From Shinella sp. SUS2 (GTDB lineage Bacteria; Pseudomonadota; Alphaproteobacteria; Rhizobiales; Rhizobiaceae): a stretch of DNA of 64,000 nt. The notes beneath the pieces are model-generated. The model did no database searches. It was not told the origin of the DNA and was given only the letters and a program-made list of their open reading frames with translations. Both the position numbers and the translations under genes were made by a program. This document shows positions 8,661 through 16,381 of this stretch, piece by piece; position 1 is the first letter of the stretch, and the number at the start of each line of letters is the position of its first letter. The DNA is taken from assembly GCF_001262505.1 (NCBI RefSeq), contig NZ_KQ410732.1, forward strand, positions 124,001 through 188,000. Reading direction: 5' to 3'.

Positions 8661-9011
8661 TCAGTGATATTTTTCCCGCTCCCGCAGGAGGATCGCCGGG
8701 GCGTTCAGCCCGGCGATCGGTTGGTTGACGTCTGCCGGAATGTCTCCGGTCAGCTGGAGATCGAGATAGCGCGCGCAGCACACCCTCAGGAAAGATGTGA
8801 AGTTTCCGAGGTCGTGGCCGGCGTCGATCGATTCATGGTGCAGCTTGGTGATCAGCTGCGTCACGTTCATGCGATCGCGGCGCGCGATCTCCTCGAGCTT
8901 CGACCAGAAGAAATTCTCCAGCCGCACGCTCGTCACCATGCCGTCGATCCGCAGCGAACGCGTGGTGCTCTCCCAGAGCTTCGCATCCGCCTTGATGAAC
9001 AGCTCACACAT
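8661..9011 (-). CDS. Ribbon-helix-helix domain protein (RHH_4 type)
   Basis: A 116-residue protein starting MCELFIKADAKLWES behind AAGGAGG. The middle part carries the RHH_4 signature: RSLRIDGMVTSVRLENFFW followed by LEEIARRDRMNVTQLITKL, that is a DNA-contacting strand and two helices, found mainly in alphaproteobacteria. It is the second gene after the DJ-1/PfpI gene (gap 22 bp) and probably co-transcribed. The role may be autoregulation of that pair, but such proteins are poorly characterised. A longer frame reading through from upstream is an artefact of high GC. Confidence 0.8.
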   Translation of the reverse strand: MCELFIKADAKLWESTTRSLRIDGMVTSVRLENFFWSKLEEIARRDRMNVTQLITKLHHESIDAGHDLGNFTSFLRVCCARYLDLQLTGDIPADVNQPIAGLNAPAILLREREKYH

Positions 9012-9033
9012 CCCGGCCTCCTTGTCCGCCTCC

Positions 9034-9630
9034 TCAGGCAGCGTCTGTTTGTAGCAGGGACGCGGCGTCCAGCACAGCCATGAACTGCCGCAGCCAGGAA
9101 GGGTGTGCCGGCCATGCGGGTGCCGTGACGAGATTGCCGTCGGAGACCGCATCGTCGATCGCGATATCCGCGTAGATGCCGCCGGCAAGTTCCACCTCAG
9201 GGCGGCAGGCGGGATAGGCCGAGCAGGTCCGGCCCTTGAGGACGCCGGCCGCTGCGAGAAGCTGGGCACCGTGGCAGATGGCGGCCACCGGCTTGCCGGC
9301 TTCGAAGAAGTGCCGCACCGCCTTGATGACCTCGGGGTTGAGGCGCAGATATTCCGGCGCGCGGCCGCCCGGGATGACCAGCGCGTCGTAGTCTTCGGCG
9401 CGGATGCTGGAGAAGGTGGCGTTGAGGGTGAAATTATGGCCACGTTTTTCGGTATAGGTCTGGTCGCCCTCGAAATCATGGATGGCGGTCGCGACGGTCT
9501 GGCCGGCATTCTTGCCGGGGCAGACGGCATGCACGGTGTAGCCGCAGGCAAGCAGCGTCTGGAACGGGACCATGGTTTCATAGTCCTCGGTGAAGTCGCC
9601 GGTGATCATCAGAATTTTCGAAGCTGGCAT
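9034..9630 (-). CDS. DJ-1/PfpI family protein
   Basis: A 198-residue class I glutamine amidotransferase-like protein. The nucleophile elbow is AAICHGAQ with Cys119-His120, and the upstream [14 protein letters not shown] segment matches the family. The ATG follows GGGAGGA. Members act as peptidases, glyoxalase/deglycase-like or stress-related enzymes; which applies here cannot be told. A ribbon-helix-helix gene follows in the same transcription unit. The length is normal and the family call is secure. Confidence 0.9.
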   Translation of the reverse strand: MPASKILMITGDFTEDYETMVPFQTLLACGYTVHAVCPGKNAGQTVATAIHDFEGDQTYTEKRGHNFTLNATFSSIRAEDYDALVIPGGRAPEYLRLNPEVIKAVRHFFEAGKPVAAICHGAQLLAAAGVLKGRTCSAYPACRPEVELAGGIYADIAIDDAVSDGNLVTAPAWPAHPSWLRQFMAVLDAASLLQTDAA

Positions 9631-9726
9631 CTGTTTCCTCCCAAAACCAATGGGAGGAGCTTAGCAAGGCCGGCATGCGAGCGGGTACTATGGGAATACT
9701 ACAGTTAAGATTCAGCGATAGCGCCG

Positions 9727-10086
9727 TCAGACACCCTTCGCCGCCATCGTGTAGATCTTGCGGGTCCGCTCGTGGATCGTCCATTCGCCGCGCCAGCCGA
9801 GCGGCAGCACGAACATTTCACCCGCCCCGATTTCCCGGCTCGTGCCGTCAGCATTGTGCAGCGATACACGGCCGGTGAGGATGTGGCAGATTTCCGCAAT
9901 CTCGCTACGGTCGGCGGTGAAGCGGCCGGGGGTGCATTCCCATATGCCCGTCTCCATCTTGCCGTCCGGGCTCGTCCACAGGGGCAGCGTTGCCTCCTGC
10001 TGCTCGCCCTCGATGGAGGTGGGTTTTGCGACGAAGGCGCCGATATCGCGTTGGAGGAGGTCGCCGAAATTTTCGAAGCTGATCAT
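9727..10086 (-). CDS. Cupin-domain protein (EutQ/DUF861-like)
   Basis: A small single-domain cupin of about 119 residues starting MISFENFGDLL; the frame extends to 10131, but the start at 10086 fits an AGGAC sequence upstream. Cupin strands are seen in TGIWECTPGRF, EICHILTGRVSL and GAGEMFVLPLGWRGEW. Small cupins of this kind are common next to polyamine or amine oxidase genes. It is the last gene of the polyamine-type transporter operon, 19 bp behind the FAD oxidoreductase, and may handle or bind a product of that enzyme. Molecular function unknown. Confidence 0.82.
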   Translation of the reverse strand: MISFENFGDLLQRDIGAFVAKPTSIEGEQQEATLPLWTSPDGKMETGIWECTPGRFTADRSEIAEICHILTGRVSLHNADGTSREIGAGEMFVLPLGWRGEWTIHERTRKIYTMAAKGV

Positions 10087-10105
10087 GGTTCGTCCTGTCT
10101 CTGGC

Positions 10106-11491
10106 TCAATGGCCTGTGATGGTGTCGGCAAGCGCCGCGAGTTTCGACGTGTGCGGCAGGCCGGCGAACTCGCGCTCGTCGGCGATGCGGTAAAGCTGGT
10201 ACATGGAATGCACGCCGAGCCAGCGGAAGGGTTCCGGCTCCCACTTGCGCACGGTGCGGTTGACCCAGGGCAGGGCGGTCAGCTCTGTCTCACGGTTGAG
10301 CACGAGGTCGCAGAGCGTGCGGCCGGCAAGGTTGGAGCTGGAGACGCCGAGACCGACATAACCGCCGGCCCAGCCGATGCCCGTCGAGCGGTCGAAGCCG
10401 GCCGTCGTGCACCAGTCGCGCGGCACGCCGAGCACGCCGCACCAGGCATGGTCGATCTTCAGCGGTTTCGTCTGCGGCAGCAGGCGCGTGAGGATGGCAT
10501 GCAGGGCGTCGATGGTCGCTTGCTGCGTCTTTCCGTTCACGTCGGTCTTCGAGCCGAAACGATAGGGCACGCCGCGCCCGCCCATGGTGATGCGACCCTC
10601 GCGGGTGCGCTGGGCGTAACAATAGGCATGCGCCGCATCGCCGAGCAGTTCGTGGCCTTCCCAGCCGATCTCCCGCCACAGCGCTTCCGGTACGGGCTCG
10701 GTGACGATCTGGGCGCTGTTCAGCGGCAGCCAGGTGCGCTCCTCGCCGGGGAAGCCGGCGGAAAAGCCTTCCGTGGCGCGGATGATTTTCGCCGCGCGTA
10801 CCGTGCCGCGGTCGGTTTCGACCCGGCCCTTCTCGAAGCGGGTGACCGCGGTGCCTTCGAAGATCGGAACGCCAAGGGCTTCGACGACATTGGCAAGGCC
10901 ACGCACGAGCTTGGCCGGCTGCACGCGCGCGGTGTCGCGGATAACGAAGCCGCCCTGGACGTTGGCGATGCGGATGCGTTTTGCGACCTCCTCTGCGGAG
11001 AGCATTTCCAGGCGCTCGGCAGGCATCTGCCAATCGAGATAGAACTGGTACTCCTCGCGAGCGCGGGCGAGCTGCGGCGCGTTGGTGGCGACGGTGAAAT
11101 TGTCGACGCGGCGGATATCGGCGTCGATGCCCTCGGCCTCGGTGACACGGATCACTTCGTCCACCGTGCCCGCCATGGCGCGCTGCATGTCGATGACCGC
11201 GCCGCGCGTCGAGGTTTTCAGATATTTGTCGCGGGACCATCCGAAGCCGCCGGATAGCCAGCCGCCGTTTCGTCCGGATGCGCCGAAGCCCGCGAACTCC
11301 CGTTCCAGCACGACGATGTCGAGCGAGGGATCGGCCTTCTTCAGGTAGTAGGCCGTCCACAGGCCCGTATAGCCGGCGCCGATAATGCAGACATCGGCCT
11401 CGCGATCGCCGGGCAGGGGAGGGCGCTTTCGCGGTATGCCGCCGATATCGGCATACCAGAAGGAGATGTCACCGTTGGTCTTGACGTCCAT
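10106..11491 (-). CDS. FAD-dependent amine/amino acid oxidoreductase (DAO family, PuuB/OrdL-like)
   Basis: A 461-residue DAO-family flavoprotein. The dinucleotide-binding motif is VCIIGAGYTGLWTAYYLKKA near residue 35, followed by FGASGRNGGWLSGGFGW, the covalent- or tight-FAD loop typical of gamma-glutamylputrescine oxidase-like enzymes, and a C-terminal GWAGGYVGLGVSSSNLAGR motif. Its place inside a spermidine/putrescine-type ABC operon (17 bp after the ATPase gene) suggests oxidation of the imported amine. The frame runs upstream to 12091 only because of GC bias. The exact substrate is inferred from context. Confidence 0.87.
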   Translation of the reverse strand: MDVKTNGDISFWYADIGGIPRKRPPLPGDREADVCIIGAGYTGLWTAYYLKKADPSLDIVVLEREFAGFGASGRNGGWLSGGFGWSRDKYLKTSTRGAVIDMQRAMAGTVDEVIRVTEAEGIDADIRRVDNFTVATNAPQLARAREEYQFYLDWQMPAERLEMLSAEEVAKRIRIANVQGGFVIRDTARVQPAKLVRGLANVVEALGVPIFEGTAVTRFEKGRVETDRGTVRAAKIIRATEGFSAGFPGEERTWLPLNSAQIVTEPVPEALWREIGWEGHELLGDAAHAYCYAQRTREGRITMGGRGVPYRFGSKTDVNGKTQQATIDALHAILTRLLPQTKPLKIDHAWCGVLGVPRDWCTTAGFDRSTGIGWAGGYVGLGVSSSNLAGRTLCDLVLNRETELTALPWVNRTVRKWEPEPFRWLGVHSMYQLYRIADEREFAGLPHTSKLAALADTITGH

Positions 11492-11508
11492 GGGAGAGGC
11501 TTTCGGGT

Positions 11509-12624
11509 TCAGGTCAGCGTCACGTCGGCGCTGGCATCGTCGGGAAGAAGGATGAGGTCGGCGGGGGTGAAGGCGATGTCGACGGTGTCGCCAATGGCAA
11601 AATCGGTCGCGCCGAGGGGACTGCGCACCACGGCGACCGTGCCGTCCGTCAGCCGCACCTCGTATTTCGAGCCGGAGCCGAGATAGATCGCCTCGGCGAC
11701 CGTGCCGGACAGGCGGTTTTCGCCGGGGAGAGTGTCCATGCCGGGGCGTTTCAGCGCCACGCGCTCGGGCCGCAGCAGGATGACCGGGCGGGCATCGCCG
11801 GGAAGGCGGCCATGGGCAAGAATCCTTTGATCGCCGATGGTCATCACCGTGTCGTTGCCGGAGACCTCGGCCTTGCCGCGGAGAACCGTGGATTCGCCGA
11901 TGAAGCGGCCGACGAAGAGTGTCGCGGGGTGGTCGTAGAGTTCGCGGCCCGTGCCGATCTGCTCGATGCGCCCGCCGTTGAAGACGGCGATGCGGTCGGA
12001 GAGCACGAGGGCTTCCTCTTGATCGTGCGTGACGTAGACGAAGGTGGTGCCGAGTTCGCGGTGGATACGCTTGATTTCGAGTTGCAGCCATTCGCGCAGC
12101 TTTTTGTCGAGTGCGCCGAGCGGTTCGTCCATCAGGAGGAGCGGCGGATCGAAGACCAGCGCCCGGGCGAGCGCCACGCGCTGCTGCTGGCCGCCTGACA
12201 ACTCGTTGGGGTAGCGATGGGCGAAATCGGCCATCTTCACCATGTCGAGGGCGCGTTTGACGCGGCGCTCGCGGTCTTCGCCTTTGTTGCCGCGCAGCGT
12301 CAGGGGATAGGCGACGTTCTTCCCGACCGTCATGTGCGGGAAAAGCGCGTAGTGTTGGAAGACGACGCCGATATTGCGCTTGTGCGAGGGCAGGCCCGTC
12401 ACGCTCTTGCCGCCGATTTCCAGCGTGCCGGAGCTGATGTCGGTGAAACCGGCGATGAGGTTCAGTGTCGTCGTCTTGCCGGAGCCGGAGGGGCCGAGCA
12501 GCGTCATGAACTCGCCGGGGCGGATGTGCAGGTCGATATCGTTGAGGGCGGTGAACGCGCCGTAACGTTTGGACGCCTTGCGGATTTCGATCGCCGCGCC
12601 GGCGGAGCGTTGGGGTGCGTTCAT
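11509..12624 (-). CDS. Polyamine-type ABC transporter ATP-binding protein (PotA/PotG-like)
   Basis: 371 residues. Walker A GPSGSGKTT (about 44-52), signature LSGGQQQRVALARAL, Walker B LLLMDEPLGALD and the H-loop VTHDQEEAL are all intact, followed by a C-terminal TOBE domain (ILLRPERVALKRP onward). This layout is characteristic of the PotA/PotG family that energises spermidine/putrescine and related importers. The gene lies three bases after the second permease gene and 17 bp before the FAD oxidoreductase gene in one operon. Confidence 0.92.
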   Translation of the reverse strand: MNAPQRSAGAAIEIRKASKRYGAFTALNDIDLHIRPGEFMTLLGPSGSGKTTTLNLIAGFTDISSGTLEIGGKSVTGLPSHKRNIGVVFQHYALFPHMTVGKNVAYPLTLRGNKGEDRERRVKRALDMVKMADFAHRYPNELSGGQQQRVALARALVFDPPLLLMDEPLGALDKKLREWLQLEIKRIHRELGTTFVYVTHDQEEALVLSDRIAVFNGGRIEQIGTGRELYDHPATLFVGRFIGESTVLRGKAEVSGNDTVMTIGDQRILAHGRLPGDARPVILLRPERVALKRPGMDTLPGENRLSGTVAEAIYLGSGSKYEVRLTDGTVAVVRSPLGATDFAIGDTVDIAFTPADLILLPDDASADVTLT

Positions 12625-12627
12625 GGG

Positions 12628-13413
12628 TCAGGTCCTTCCGCGGCGCATGCCGAAAAGCAGGCCGGCGATGATGATGAGCGAGGTCGCGAGGAACAGCAGC
12701 GTGCCGACGGCGGCGACGGTCGGGTCGGCGTCGCGGGTGATCGAGGTGTAGATCTGCACCGGCAGGGTTTTGAGGTACGGGCTGGTGATGAACAGCGCGA
12801 CGATGATCTCGTCGAACGAGGTGATGAAGGCGAAGAGCGCGCCGGAGAGGATGCCGGGCAGGATGAGCGGCAACGTCACGGTGCGGAACACGGTGAGCCG
12901 GCCGGCGCCGAGGCTGGCGGCGGCGGTTTCAAGGCGGCGGTCGAAGACTTCGAGGCTCGCCTGCACGGCGATCAGCACGAAGGGGATGGCGAGCATGGTG
13001 TGCGCCAGCACGAAGCCGGTGACCGTGCCGACGAGATGGGCATCGAGATAGACCGCGTAGATTCCGATCGCCAGCACCACGCCCGGCACGACCATCGGCG
13101 TGATGAGGAGGGCGCGCAGCAGGCCGCCGGTGCGCGCCGCCGCTCTCGTGACGCCGAAGGCGGCGAGCGTGCCGACGACCGTCGCCACGACCGCGACGAT
13201 GAGGGCGATGATCAGCGAATTGGAGAAGCTGGTCGTCCAGTCGGGATTGCGGAAAAAATTGTCGTACCATTGCCAGGAGAAGCCGACCGGCGGGAAGGCG
13301 AGCGACTTGTTGCCGTTGAACGACATGGGGATGACGACGAGCGTCGGCGCGAGCAGGAGCACCGCGACGAGCAGGCAGAACAGGCCGAGGAGGACGCGGG
13401 GGAAGGATGGCAT
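12628..13413 (-). CDS. Polyamine-type ABC transporter permease (PotC/PotI-like)
   Basis: 261 residues with six hydrophobic segments. The EAA coupling motif appears as ETAAASLGAGRLTVFRTVTLP. The protein is the second of two permeases forming the membrane channel of the importer. It is separated by three bases from each neighbouring gene, which implies tight translational coupling. It resembles PotC/PotI rather than PotB/PotH in length and in its short N-terminal region. Confidence 0.9.
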   Translation of the reverse strand: MPSFPRVLLGLFCLLVAVLLLAPTLVVIPMSFNGNKSLAFPPVGFSWQWYDNFFRNPDWTTSFSNSLIIALIVAVVATVVGTLAAFGVTRAAARTGGLLRALLITPMVVPGVVLAIGIYAVYLDAHLVGTVTGFVLAHTMLAIPFVLIAVQASLEVFDRRLETAAASLGAGRLTVFRTVTLPLILPGILSGALFAFITSFDEIIVALFITSPYLKTLPVQIYTSITRDADPTVAAVGTLLFLATSLIIIAGLLFGMRRGRT

Positions 13414-13416
13414 CTC

Positions 13417-14283
13417 TTACGCCTCCCTGCGGGTCGAGGAATGTTTTTGGCGCATCAGCGGGGCGGCGATGGCGAGAAGCACGAAGGTGGCGACGAGCAG
13501 CACCACGCCCATGGCGCCGCCGCGGCCCCAGTTGAGCAGGCTCAACACCTGGTTCTGCACCAGCGAGGACAGCATGGTCGAGCGCGGGCCGCCGAGAAGG
13601 GCAGGGGTGATGTAGAAGCCGAGCGACAGGATGAAGACGATGATGACGCCGGCATAGACGCCGGGCAGCGAGAGCGGCACGTAGATCTGCAGGAAGGCGC
13701 GCCAGGGCTTTGCGCCGAGGCTGCGGGCGGCCTGGAGCAGGCGCGTGTCGATGCCCTTCATCACGGAATAGATCGGCAGGATCATGAAGGGCAGCAGCAC
13801 CTGCGTCATGCCGATGATGACGCCGGGCAGCGTGCGGATCAGTTTTACGGGCGGCAGGCCGATGCCGCGCAGGAAGGAGTTGATGACGCCGGAATCCTGC
13901 AACAGGATGACCCAGGCGAGCGTGCGCACCACGCCGCTCAGCCAGAAGGGCACGAGCACGCACAGGATGAGCGCGAGGCGCACGTTCTTGCCGACGATGG
14001 TCATGGCGTAGGCATAGGGATAGGCGCAGATCAGCGAGACGAGCGTCACCCAGGCGGCGACGACGAAGGTGCGTTGCAGCACGGTGCGGTTCACCGCGGA
14101 CTGGAAGAACCAGACATAATTGTCGAGGCCGGGCGCGGGATCGGTGAAGCTTCGGACGACGACGATGGCCAGCGGATAGGCGAGCGCGGAGAGCAGCACC
14201 AGTACGGCAGGGGCCGCGAGCCACACCGCACCGCGCGGGCGCCATCGCGTAAGGAGAGCGGGCCTGTCAGGCGTGTCGGTCAC
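13417..14283 (-). CDS. Polyamine-type ABC transporter permease (PotB/PotH-like)
   Basis: 288 residues starting with GTG behind AGGAGACGACC, with six membrane segments and the coupling motif QAARSLGAKPWRAFLQIYVP. The long periplasmic loop after the first segment (DPAPGLDNYVWFFQ) is typical of PotB/PotH. It is the first permease gene downstream of the binding-protein gene, from which it is separated by a 205-bp gap filled largely by a RIME-like repeat. Confidence 0.9.
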   Translation of the reverse strand: MTDTPDRPALLTRWRPRGAVWLAAPAVLVLLSALAYPLAIVVVRSFTDPAPGLDNYVWFFQSAVNRTVLQRTFVVAAWVTLVSLICAYPYAYAMTIVGKNVRLALILCVLVPFWLSGVVRTLAWVILLQDSGVINSFLRGIGLPPVKLIRTLPGVIIGMTQVLLPFMILPIYSVMKGIDTRLLQAARSLGAKPWRAFLQIYVPLSLPGVYAGVIIVFILSLGFYITPALLGGPRSTMLSSLVQNQVLSLLNWGRGGAMGVVLLVATFVLLAIAAPLMRQKHSSTRREA

Positions 14284-14332
14284 GGTCGTCTCCTGTGGTT
14301 CGGTTGGGTGGCGGCATTCTCAGTTGGGCTGG

Positions 14333-14470
14333 CCCCTCATCCGGCCTGCCGGCCACCTTCTCCCCGTAAACGGGGCGAAGGGGATAGGCCGCACCGTTTT
14401 CCGCAATGAGAACCGGTTCGTGGGGCAGGTCCCCTCTCCCCGCTTGCGGGGAGAGGGTTAGGGTGAGGGG
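14333..14470. repeat. RIME-like rhizobial intergenic mosaic repeat, copy 1
   Basis: A 138-bp GC-rich element bounded by inverted CCCCTCA/TGAGGGG ends, with two internal palindromes (CTTCTCCCCGTAAACGGGG and CCCTCTCCCCGCTTGCGGGG cores). It lies between the binding-protein gene and the first permease gene of the polyamine-type operon. A second copy in the opposite orientation occurs at 27180-27312. Its appearance matches the RIME elements described in Rhizobium and Sinorhizobium. Confidence 0.85.
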
Positions 14471-14488
14471 CAGTCGCCGCCGCAGGCC

Positions 14489-15559
14489 TCAGTTACCGGA
14501 AAGCAGCGCGTTCCACTTTTCCGCGGCGAGGTCGAAATTCTTCACCCAGAACGGAATGTTCTGCTGATAGCCCTGCGCGATGCGCTCGGGCGTCGAGGTG
14601 AGGAAGGCGGCGGTGGTGTCGTCGACCTTCGGCTTGGCGTCGAGGTTGATCGGCGTGTAGGAGGTCTTTTCGGTGAGGATCGCCTGCGCGTTCGCGCCGA
14701 GATAGGCGTTGAGCAGCGCATAGGCGGCATCTGTGTCTTTGACGCCGACCGGGATGGTCATCTGGTCCATGACGACCAGCCAGTCCTGCCAGACGGGCGT
14801 ATAGGCGGCGCCGTTCTTCACCGCGGTCATGGCGCGGCCGGTCCACATCATCACCATGTCGGCCTCGCCGGATTCGGCGAGCTGCTGGCTCTCCGCGCCG
14901 GTCTTCCAGTAGATCGTGTCGGGGCCGAGATCGCGCAGCTTCTGGATGCCCTTCTCGATATCGTCTGATGTCATCGCCTTGGGATCGCCGCCCGTCGCCT
15001 TGAAGGCCTGCTCGATCAGGCCGCCGGTCGGATCTCCGGAACCGTCGATGGCGCGCACGCCCGGGAATTTTTCCGTATCGAAGAAGTCGGCCCAGCTCTT
15101 CGGCGGATTGTCCTTGTAGGTCTCGTTCTTGTACATCAAGACGACGCCGTAGTTCATCGCCGGAACCGAGCATTCGCCGACCTGGCCGGGCGGGATTTTC
15201 GAAACGTCGAGCTTGGAGAAGTCCAGCTTCTGGAACAGCGTGCCGCAATGCACGTAAGGCGGCAGGTCGGCGGTGTCGACCACGTCCCAGGTGACGTTGC
15301 CGGCATCGACCTGGGCCTTGAGCTTGGCGATCTCCGTCGGGCCGTCATTGAGCAGCGTCACGCCGGATTTCGTGACGAAATCCTGGAGCGCCGCGACCTG
15401 GCCGTCCTGGTAGATGCCGCCGTAGGAGACGAAGGTCAGCGTCTTGCCCTTGAGCGAACCTTCCTTCACCTCGCCGGCGACCGGCTTTTCCTGTGCAAAC
15501 GCCGGCAACGCCAGGGCGCACGTCATCGTCAGGGCAAAAGCCCTCGCAAAATTCCTCAT
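14489..15559 (-). CDS. Polyamine-type ABC transporter substrate-binding protein (PotD/PotF-like)
   Basis: 356 residues with a signal peptide (MRNFARAFALTMTCALALPAFA). The mature part shows LTFVSYGGIYQDGQVAALQ and DVVDTADLPPYVHCGTLF, typical of the PotD/PotF group of family-1 binding proteins. A GTG at 15562 is in frame, but the ATG at 15559 is preferred because GGGAG lies nine bases upstream. It captures the amine in the periplasm for the permease pair encoded downstream. It lies 45 bp after the XRE-cupin regulator gene on the same strand. Confidence 0.9.
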   Translation of the reverse strand: MRNFARAFALTMTCALALPAFAQEKPVAGEVKEGSLKGKTLTFVSYGGIYQDGQVAALQDFVTKSGVTLLNDGPTEIAKLKAQVDAGNVTWDVVDTADLPPYVHCGTLFQKLDFSKLDVSKIPPGQVGECSVPAMNYGVVLMYKNETYKDNPPKSWADFFDTEKFPGVRAIDGSGDPTGGLIEQAFKATGGDPKAMTSDDIEKGIQKLRDLGPDTIYWKTGAESQQLAESGEADMVMMWTGRAMTAVKNGAAYTPVWQDWLVVMDQMTIPVGVKDTDAAYALLNAYLGANAQAILTEKTSYTPINLDAKPKVDDTTAAFLTSTPERIAQGYQQNIPFWVKNFDLAAEKWNALLSGN

Positions 15560-15604
15560 CACTGATACTCCCAGTAGCGCTCGCGTGAATTGTTCCTGCC
15601 GCGG

Positions 15605-16222
15605 TTACGAGCCCGGCCGTGGCAGGTATTTGTCGAGGTCATCGGCGACGCTGGTGGGCGGCGCGATCATCCAGAGGACTTCAGCCGTTTCCGTGCCGAT
15701 ATTGACGGTCTTGTGCGGAACCGAGGTCGGATATTCGATGCTGTCGCCAGCCGACAGCACATGGCGTTCCTCGCCGAGGGTGAGTTCCACCTCACCTCGC
15801 AGCACGAAGAAGAGTTCATGCGAGTCCCCGTGGCTGTAGGGCTTGTCGCCCGTCGACCCGCCGGGATCGAATTCGCCGATATAGACTTCCATGTCGCGGA
15901 TCGGCCGCCGTGACAGAAGCATTTTTCGATAACCCTCGGCCGGCGGCAGGGCCGGGCGCTCGTGCTTGCGCAGCACGCGGCCGACGGGCGGGGCGGCCTC
16001 TTCGAAGAGGTCCGTCAGGCTGATGCCGAGCGCGCCGGCAATGCGCATCAGCGTGCTGATGTTGACGCCGCTAAGGCCCCGTTCGAGCTGGCTGAGGAAA
16101 CTTGCGGTCGTTCCGGTCGCCTCGCCCAGCGTGCGCAACGACATGCGGCGGGCGGTGCGGAAGGCTTTTACCTTCTCGCCGACGGCAGCCTGGTTCCTCG
16201 TCGCGACCGCGATGTCGTCCAT
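15605..16222 (-). CDS. XRE-cupin transcriptional regulator (PuuR-like)
   Basis: 205 residues from the ATG at 16222, which has GAGGAG at correct distance; the upstream in-frame start at 16237 lacks this. An N-terminal XRE helix-turn-helix (KVKAFRTARRMSLRTLGEATG, then SFLSQLERGLSGVN) is followed by a cupin sensor domain (YSHGDSHELFFVLRGEVEL, VLSAGDSIEYPTSVPH). PuuR of E. coli has the same layout and represses putrescine use. Being first in the polyamine-type operon, it likely senses the substrate or a catabolite and represses its own operon. Candidate operators lie at 16235-16255 and 16262-16281. Confidence 0.88.
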   Translation of the reverse strand: MDDIAVATRNQAAVGEKVKAFRTARRMSLRTLGEATGTTASFLSQLERGLSGVNISTLMRIAGALGISLTDLFEEAAPPVGRVLRKHERPALPPAEGYRKMLLSRRPIRDMEVYIGEFDPGGSTGDKPYSHGDSHELFFVLRGEVELTLGEERHVLSAGDSIEYPTSVPHKTVNIGTETAEVLWMIAPPTSVADDLDKYLPRPGS

Positions 16223-16234
16223 GGTTTTGCTCCT

Positions 16235-16255
16235 CACTTAACAGCGTATTAAGTG
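16235..16255. promoter_or_regulatory. 7-bp inverted repeat in the leader of the XRE-cupin gene
   Basis: CACTTAA, seven bases, TTAAGTG; perfect arms. It lies 13-33 bp before the start codon, a usual place for an autoregulatory operator. Confidence 0.45.
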
Positions 16256-16261
16256 AATGGC

Positions 16262-16281
16262 ATTTTGGCAACTGCTAAAAT
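16262..16281. promoter_or_regulatory. 9-bp inverted repeat, candidate XRE-cupin operator
   Basis: ATTTTGGCA-AC-TGCTAAAAT, one mismatch. A/T-flanked palindromes of this size are the usual target of PuuR-type regulators. TGGCAACT recurs near 16375. Confidence 0.5.
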
Positions 16282-16381
16282 CAAGGTGCAACGATTTTCC
16301 CGAATTGCCCGGGATCCGCCCTCGGCGGATATCTGCTTGGCGGGAGGGCGTTCGGCAGCAAAGCCGTTTCAAAATGGCAAC

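Noticed and set aside
10106-12091. Long 661-codon reading of the FAD oxidoreductase including about 200 extra N-terminal residues
   Set aside because: The extra part lies antisense-in-frame over the ATPase gene, is Arg/His-rich and has no domain; the conserved start is at 11491.
12217-14409. A 730-codon plus-strand frame opposite the polyamine-type ABC genes
   Set aside because: Low-complexity, charged, no domain; the minus strand encodes complete ABC subunits with good start sites. It also runs into the RIME-like repeat.
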